37,246 nucleotides of DNA from Spirochaetota bacterium. Its GTDB lineage: Bacteria; Spirochaetota; B62-G9; DRHN01. The notes below the pieces were generated by a model. It ran no database searches. It saw only the letters and a program-made list of their open reading frames with translations, and was not told the DNA's origin. The position numbers and the translations under genes are program-made. The stretch spans positions 584,339 through 621,584 of the forward strand of contig CP070841.1 of NCBI GenBank assembly GCA_020342115.1, written 5' to 3'. Of this stretch, positions 33,579-37,246 are shown one piece after another (the stretch's first letter is position 1; each line of letters begins with the position of its first letter).

Positions 33579-34889
33579 ATGTTCGAAAACATAAATCCTA
33601 AAGATCTTGAGGACGGAAGGAAATACCTCATGTCTGGCTCAGTAGGAGGCGGCCTTCCCATAATCATAGACAGCGGAAAGGGTGCTGTTGTGACGGATAT
33701 TAAAGGTAAGGAATATATAGACTGTACTTCACAGGCTTGGACCTTCAATATAGGAGTGGCTCATCCTAGGGTTAAAGAAGCAGCTAAGGAACAGATCGAT
33801 AAGATAACACACGTAAGAACAAGCTTTGAGACTGTACCAAAGCTTCTTCTTTTAAAAAAGCTCGGTGAGATTGCACCAAAGAATTTAAAAAAGATCAGCT
33901 TCTGCCTACACGGCTCCTTAGCGAACGAATCCGCAATGAAGCTTGCCATAACAAACAATCCTGAGGGTATGAAGTTTCTCACTCCATTTGAAAACTATTC
34001 GGGTCGAACTCTTGCGACAATTGCAGCCAGCTGGTCTTACCATCCTATCAGCAAGTTATTTGCACCATACATGGAACATGTGGTAAGGATCCCAAATGCC
34101 TATTGCTATAGATGCCCATTCGATGCGGAATACCCTGAATGCGGGATACTTTGTGCAGAATATGTGAAAACTATGATTGAGAGGGGTCTCGAACCTGTAA
34201 TTGCAATAATCATGGAGCCTATGCAGGCCAGTGGAGGAATGATAGAGTATCCGGAAGAATACCTGAAAAGAATTCGCAAGATATGTGACGAGTTCGGAAT
34301 TTTGCTTATATTTGATGAGATCCAGACCGCCTTTGGCAGACTAGGTGTAATGTTTGCAAGTGAACTTTACGATGTATATCCTGATATACTCGTATTCGGA
34401 AAAGCGATCGCAGGCGGATTCCCACTTGCAGGGGTAATGCAGAGGAATGATCTTAAACCACCACAGCCGGCAACAGATTCATTCACATTTGCTCATTTCC
34501 CGGTCTCATTTGCAGCAGCATGTGCCACACTGGATGTGATAAAGGAAGAAAACCTCCTAGAGAAAGCCGTAAAGATGGGCAAATATTTCACTTCAAGGCT
34601 GAAAGAGCTTCAAAAAAAATATGAAATTATCGGCGACATACGTGGGCCCGGGTTGATGATAGGCATTGAGCTTGTAAAAGATAAAAAAACTAAAGAAATA
34701 GCAAATGACATAACCCATAATATTGTAAAAGAAGCTGTCAAACATGGAGTTATCTTTGGGGAGAGCAAGTTCAAGGGTTTGGGGAATGTACTCAAGATAA
34801 AACCACCGCTTGTAATATCAGAATCACAGGCAGACAGGGTGCTTGAGGTGTTTGAAAAGCTTATTAAGAAATACTCCGATAAATCATAG
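33579..34889 (+). CDS. Class III aminotransferase, probable beta-alanine aminotransferase
   Basis: A 436-residue PLP-dependent fold-type I transaminase. The PLP-binding lysine is Lys275 (VFGKAIAGGFPLAGV) and the pyridine-nitrogen aspartate is Asp246 (LIFDEIQTAFGRLG). A cysteine-rich stretch YCYRCPFDAEYPECGILC lies near residue 176, a pattern found in several omega-amino acid transaminases. Following the genes that make beta-alanine, it most likely transfers the amino group from beta-alanine (or 3-aminoisobutyrate from thymine) to an oxo acid, producing malonate semialdehyde. GABA or another omega-amino acid is an alternative. AAAGGGG precedes the ATG. It may have its own promoter, with the shared palindrome upstream. 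Confidence 0.85.
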   Translation: MFENINPKDLEDGRKYLMSGSVGGGLPIIIDSGKGAVVTDIKGKEYIDCTSQAWTFNIGVAHPRVKEAAKEQIDKITHVRTSFETVPKLLLLKKLGEIAPKNLKKISFCLHGSLANESAMKLAITNNPEGMKFLTPFENYSGRTLATIAASWSYHPISKLFAPYMEHVVRIPNAYCYRCPFDAEYPECGILCAEYVKTMIERGLEPVIAIIMEPMQASGGMIEYPEEYLKRIRKICDEFGILLIFDEIQTAFGRLGVMFASELYDVYPDILVFGKAIAGGFPLAGVMQRNDLKPPQPATDSFTFAHFPVSFAAACATLDVIKEENLLEKAVKMGKYFTSRLKELQKKYEIIGDIRGPGLMIGIELVKDKKTKEIANDITHNIVKEAVKHGVIFGESKFKGLGNVLKIKPPLVISESQADRVLEVFEKLIKKYSDKS

Positions 34890-34984
34890 CTCACATCTTA
34901 TTATTAAGAAATAATTCTATTTCTCTTTTTCATTGTGAAATAAAGATGTTACTATGACTAATCCAATAATGAAGGACTTAAGTG

Positions 34985-35566
34985 ATGAAATTAATACATA
35001 ATGATATCCTTGATGAGTTCAGCACTAATGCGAAAATTGCATTTGAAAAGATTACTGAAAATACATTGCATGAAATTATTACTCTCATCATAAGCGCTAA
35101 GAAAATCTATGTTCTCGGTATTGGACATTCAGGTATGTTTGTGAAAATATTATCAATGAAACTCAATCATGTGGGATTAAAAGCATATACAGTGTTTGAC
35201 GAGATCAATCCTCCATTTGAAAAGGACGACCTTTTTATTGCAATAAGTCAATCTGGAGAGACAAAAACTATTGTTGCACTGGCAGAAAAAGCAAAAACTT
35301 TAAGTGGTAACGTATTAGGAGTTACCACAAACAGCGAATCAACACTCGCACGGCTATCTAAAGCTGTGTTGAAAATAGATGATGTGTCAGATGGTATCGA
35401 TTTCCCTGGTCTTTCCACTCTGGGAGATAAAACATACCAGAATCTCACAGGCTGTCTGTTCGGTTTCAATATCTATGTACTGTTCTATTCACTAATAATA
35501 ATGATTGCCAACGAACGGGGGGAAAGTCCTGGATCAATCGATTCAAGACATGCAAATCTGCAGTAA
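34985..35566 (+). CDS. SIS-domain protein, 6-phospho-3-hexuloisomerase-like
   Basis: A 193-residue sugar-isomerase (SIS) domain protein. The phosphosugar-binding features are IYVLGIGHSGMFVKILSMKL and the serine-rich loop FIAISQSGETKTIVALAEKA. Size and order are like 6-phospho-3-hexuloisomerase (HxlB/PHI), which interconverts hexulose 6-phosphate and fructose 6-phosphate, but no hexulose-phosphate synthase is present in the window. AAGGA lies eight bases before the ATG at 34985; the preceding GTG is in the same frame but less likely. It is the last plus-strand gene before a strong terminator. Its role beside the pyrimidine genes, and opposite an FGGY kinase, is unexplained. Confidence 0.82.
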   Translation: MKLIHNDILDEFSTNAKIAFEKITENTLHEIITLIISAKKIYVLGIGHSGMFVKILSMKLNHVGLKAYTVFDEINPPFEKDDLFIAISQSGETKTIVALAEKAKTLSGNVLGVTTNSESTLARLSKAVLKIDDVSDGIDFPGLSTLGDKTYQNLTGCLFGFNIYVLFYSLIIMIANERGESPGSIDSRHANLQ

Positions 35567-35624
35567 TGAAGATTAGTATCTTATTTAGGTATAGCGCCCA
35601 GTTATGAATGTTTCTTATAAATCG

Positions 35625-35668
35625 GCTATAAGCTCTCATACAAATCAATGTAGAGCTTATAGCTTTTT
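35625..35668 (+). terminator. Rho-independent terminator after the SIS-domain gene
   Basis: A perfect 12-bp stem, GCTATAAGCTCT (35625-35636) and AGAGCTTATAGC (35652-35663), with a 15-base loop, followed by five T. It ends the plus-strand transcript about 60 bases after the SIS stop. On the other strand no T-run follows, so it does not serve the minus-strand genes well. Confidence 0.85.
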
Positions 35669-35757
35669 GTATTACTTTATGTAAAAAACGGCTTTCCTTA
35701 TCATAGAAAGCAATCTTTAGAGATGTTGTTCCCACATCAAAAATTAGATACGTTCAC
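35664..35757 (-). pseudogene. Decayed N-terminal fragment of an FGGY carbohydrate kinase
   Basis: On the minus strand a frame reads YLIFDVGTTSLKIAFYDKES, then RFLHKVIQK, which is the start of an FGGY kinase: the DxGTTSxK phosphate-binding loop followed by the first strands. A GTG with AAGGAAAC before it (35757) is one base out of frame with this segment, so the start is broken. After VIQK the frame runs into the terminator stem and no longer resembles a kinase. The intact-looking C-terminus of an FGGY kinase lies 1.2 kb away at 36991-37246 on the same strand. The piece is probably a remnant of a duplicated or rearranged kinase gene. Confidence 0.6.
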
Positions 35758-35783
35758 TGTTTCCTTGTGAAAAATTATTGACT

Positions 35784-36884
35784 TTACCTGATAAGTATCT
35801 CCGGTCTCTTCAATACAACCCCTTGATACTCAATCTCCCTCACAGGCCAGTTTGATGAGCAGGTGAGCAGTTCAAAACTACTTCCCTTAACCAGAATTGA
35901 GTCTTCCAATTTAGTCCCTTGTATGGAAGGATTATGAGCGAATATCTCACCATCCTGTATCATATACTCGCTGTGTGGATCAAGCCCAATCTCGCGGGCC
36001 AGGTAGCCGCAGGTTCCGCCCTGGAAATGCTTGAGTTCTTCCCCCTTGAACCCGACTTCTTCATATGCCTTTTTACCGATAGTAAATATATCTTTCATCC
36101 TGTTACCGGGTGTTGTTGCAGCAATATATGCCATATCTACCTTATGAAGCGCCTCATACTTAGTTCTAATCTCTTCATGTAATGAACCAAAATGCACAAG
36201 GCGTGTCATGTTGAGAACTAATCCCCACTTCTGTGCACAGATTACAACCATACAGTATTTATCCAGCTTTTTTCTGGTGGGCATTGGATGTCGAAAATTG
36301 AAAATCCTCTCATCAGTACCAACAAGCAGTACTACTGGATATATGCCTTTTGACAACAGCTTCCCGCCAATGACACCCTGTATCTCAAACTCGTCCATTC
36401 CAGGTTCTATCTCATACATCGTCTCTTCCATTGAACCAGCACATATTCCTGCAAGCGTTCTATAGCGTTCAACTTCAGATTCGGTGAGGGGGATTCTCAA
36501 CGGGTCAAGTCTGCTTTTCTCATTAACGGCACCTGAAAATTCATGATCAGCCGCAAGTTTCCCTCCTTTAACGATATCATCAACGCAAGCTTTAATAGTG
36601 GCCTCGGTCCAAATAAACTCGACACATTGAGCAGATAAATTTTCTGTTTCTTCTTCAGATACTCTGGGCATTTCGATGTTATTGGTAATTAGATACACGG
36701 CGTCCAGAGTCACAAGGATACACACAAATCCCAGCTCAGTACCATGAATTATCTGGTCATCACCACCAGCAGTGAGCCAAGAAAAATTATGTTGAGCCCC
36801 GAAAAGCACTCCTTTATAACTATTCGCGTTCATAAATTTTCTAATTTTATCCAACTTGCTGTGAATCTCTTCTTTCTCAGTCAT
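35784..36884 (-). CDS. M24-fold (aminopeptidase P/creatinase-like) protein lacking most metal ligands
   Basis: A 366-residue protein with the two-domain layout of the M24 family: an N-terminal creatinase-like domain (about 1-130) and a C-terminal pita-bread domain (from TESEVERYRTLAGICAGSME). The dinuclear metal ligands of true peptidases are mostly missing: the segment equal to DxG...DxTR reads CAQKWGLVLNMTR, the histidine motif is replaced by FQGGTCGYLARE, and only the last glutamate (KLEDSILV) is clearly kept. This looks like a known non-canonical M24 subgroup with a GGxxGYxxRE signature and an NPSIxGTKxEDxILV ending. It may be a hydrolase of another kind or a non-catalytic binder. GGAG precedes the ATG. 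It follows an FGGY kinase gene by about 106 nt, probably in one unit. Confidence 0.75.
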   Translation of the reverse strand: MTEKEEIHSKLDKIRKFMNANSYKGVLFGAQHNFSWLTAGGDDQIIHGTELGFVCILVTLDAVYLITNNIEMPRVSEEETENLSAQCVEFIWTEATIKACVDDIVKGGKLAADHEFSGAVNEKSRLDPLRIPLTESEVERYRTLAGICAGSMEETMYEIEPGMDEFEIQGVIGGKLLSKGIYPVVLLVGTDERIFNFRHPMPTRKKLDKYCMVVICAQKWGLVLNMTRLVHFGSLHEEIRTKYEALHKVDMAYIAATTPGNRMKDIFTIGKKAYEEVGFKGEELKHFQGGTCGYLAREIGLDPHSEYMIQDGEIFAHNPSIQGTKLEDSILVKGSSFELLTCSSNWPVREIEYQGVVLKRPEILIR

Positions 36885-36990
36885 AGAATCCTCTCCTCTT
36901 TTTATATGATTAACAATTCAACATAAAACATCTCGCATAAACACAACTAATGTATGATTATTATGGAGAATTGCGAGTTATCTTACATCC

Positions 36991-37246
36991 TTACAAAATC
37001 CCTAAATAATGGATGAAATCCTTTAACACTTTTTCATAAGCAGCGATATTTTCTTTAACCGGATTCACTGTTTTCTTTATAACAGAAAACCTCGAAACCG
37101 CATCTTCTATCGTATCGTACACTCTAACTCCAACTCCCGCGAGGATTGCTGCTCCGGCACATTCAGCATCTCTCTGCTCCGGCAGGTCCACAGGCATGGC
37201 AAGTACATCTGATACTATCTGCGGCCATACACTGCTGCGCGCGCCG
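36991..37246 (-). CDS. FGGY-family carbohydrate kinase (partial, 5' end outside window)
   Basis: The C-terminal 84 codons of a gene that enters from the right edge. GARSSVWPQIVSDVLAMPV followed by AECAGAAILAGVGVRVYDTI is the second ATP/ADP-binding region of FGGY kinases (xylulokinase, gluconokinase, glycerol kinase and relatives). Substrate cannot be told from this piece. It precedes the M24-fold gene, so the two may act together, possibly with the SIS-domain protein encoded on the opposite strand. Confidence 0.85.
   Translation of the reverse strand, partial: GARSSVWPQIVSDVLAMPVDLPEQRDAECAGAAILAGVGVRVYDTIEDAVSRFSVIKKTVNPVKENIAAYEKVLKDFIHYLGIL

Noticed and set aside
34889-34984. Terminator between the aminotransferase and SIS genes
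   Set aside because: A weak five-base stem (TTATT/AATAA) precedes a T-rich stretch, and a longer bulged pairing ACATCTT/AAGATGT exists, but neither is convincing in such AT-rich sequence.
35466-35735. 89-codon minus-strand frame as an intact gene
   Set aside because: Only the first 25-30 codons resemble a protein (FGGY kinase start); the remainder crosses the terminator stem and the end of the SIS gene, so I treat it as a remnant.

Overview
The window reads as chromosome from a strictly anaerobic bacterium, most likely a Desulfobacterota-type (deltaproteobacterial) syntroph, fermenter or sulfate reducer. This is inferred from gene content: tandem HdrA-type flavoproteins with HdrBC, MvhD and FdhB/FrhB-like partners, a two-subunit class I (Fe-S) fumarase, the methylmalonyl-CoA route and a reductive (PreTA-type) pyrimidine pathway. 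No rRNA, tRNA, CRISPR array, insertion sequence or phage gene was recognised.

Region 1 (1-16762, all minus strand) looks like one long transcription unit. Reading from its 5' end it holds malic enzyme, fumarase alpha and beta, then HdrC, HdrB, HdrA, a 1471-residue HdrA protein with a GltD/NfnB-like pyridine-nucleotide domain inserted in it, MvhD, an FdhB/FrhB-like iron-sulfur protein, a second HdrC, a second tandem HdrA, a second MvhD and a second FdhB/FrhB-like gene cut by the window edge. Gaps are mostly short and several genes overlap by 4 bases. The arrangement suggests that carbon flow through fumarate, malate and pyruvate is tied to a flavin-based electron bifurcating or confurcating complex linking NAD(P)H, ferredoxin and a disulfide or formate/hydrogen partner.

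Region 2 (about 16911-23407, minus) holds sucC, sucD, methylmalonyl-CoA epimerase, methylmalonyl-CoA mutase and its MeaB chaperone, followed by a GntR/FCD regulator. The regulator has its own promoter, with a perfect 12-bp palindrome just below the -10 box. Regions 1 and 2 together give methylmalonyl-CoA <-> succinyl-CoA <-> succinate and fumarate <-> malate <-> pyruvate. Succinate dehydrogenase/fumarate reductase and the carboxylation step are not in the window.

Region 3 (23599-26303, minus) is an energy-coupling-factor transporter: EcfT, a likely S component of unknown substrate, and a fused double ATPase.

Region 4 (26521-35566, plus) starts with an acylating aldehyde dehydrogenase of SauS-like appearance. 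A 495-bp spacer follows, holding a broken gene remnant, a hairpin and a promoter. Then comes a complete reductive pyrimidine degradation set: PreT, PreA, beta-ureidopropionase-type amidohydrolase, dihydropyrimidinase and a class III aminotransferase suited to beta-alanine. A SIS-domain protein ends the region, followed by a strong rho-independent terminator. Two diverged copies of one 32-bp hairpin lie before preT and before the aminotransferase gene.

Region 5 (35664-37246, minus) holds the 3' part of an FGGY-family carbohydrate kinase, an M24-fold protein lacking most metal ligands, and a decayed N-terminal fragment of an FGGY kinase that overlaps the terminator of region 4.
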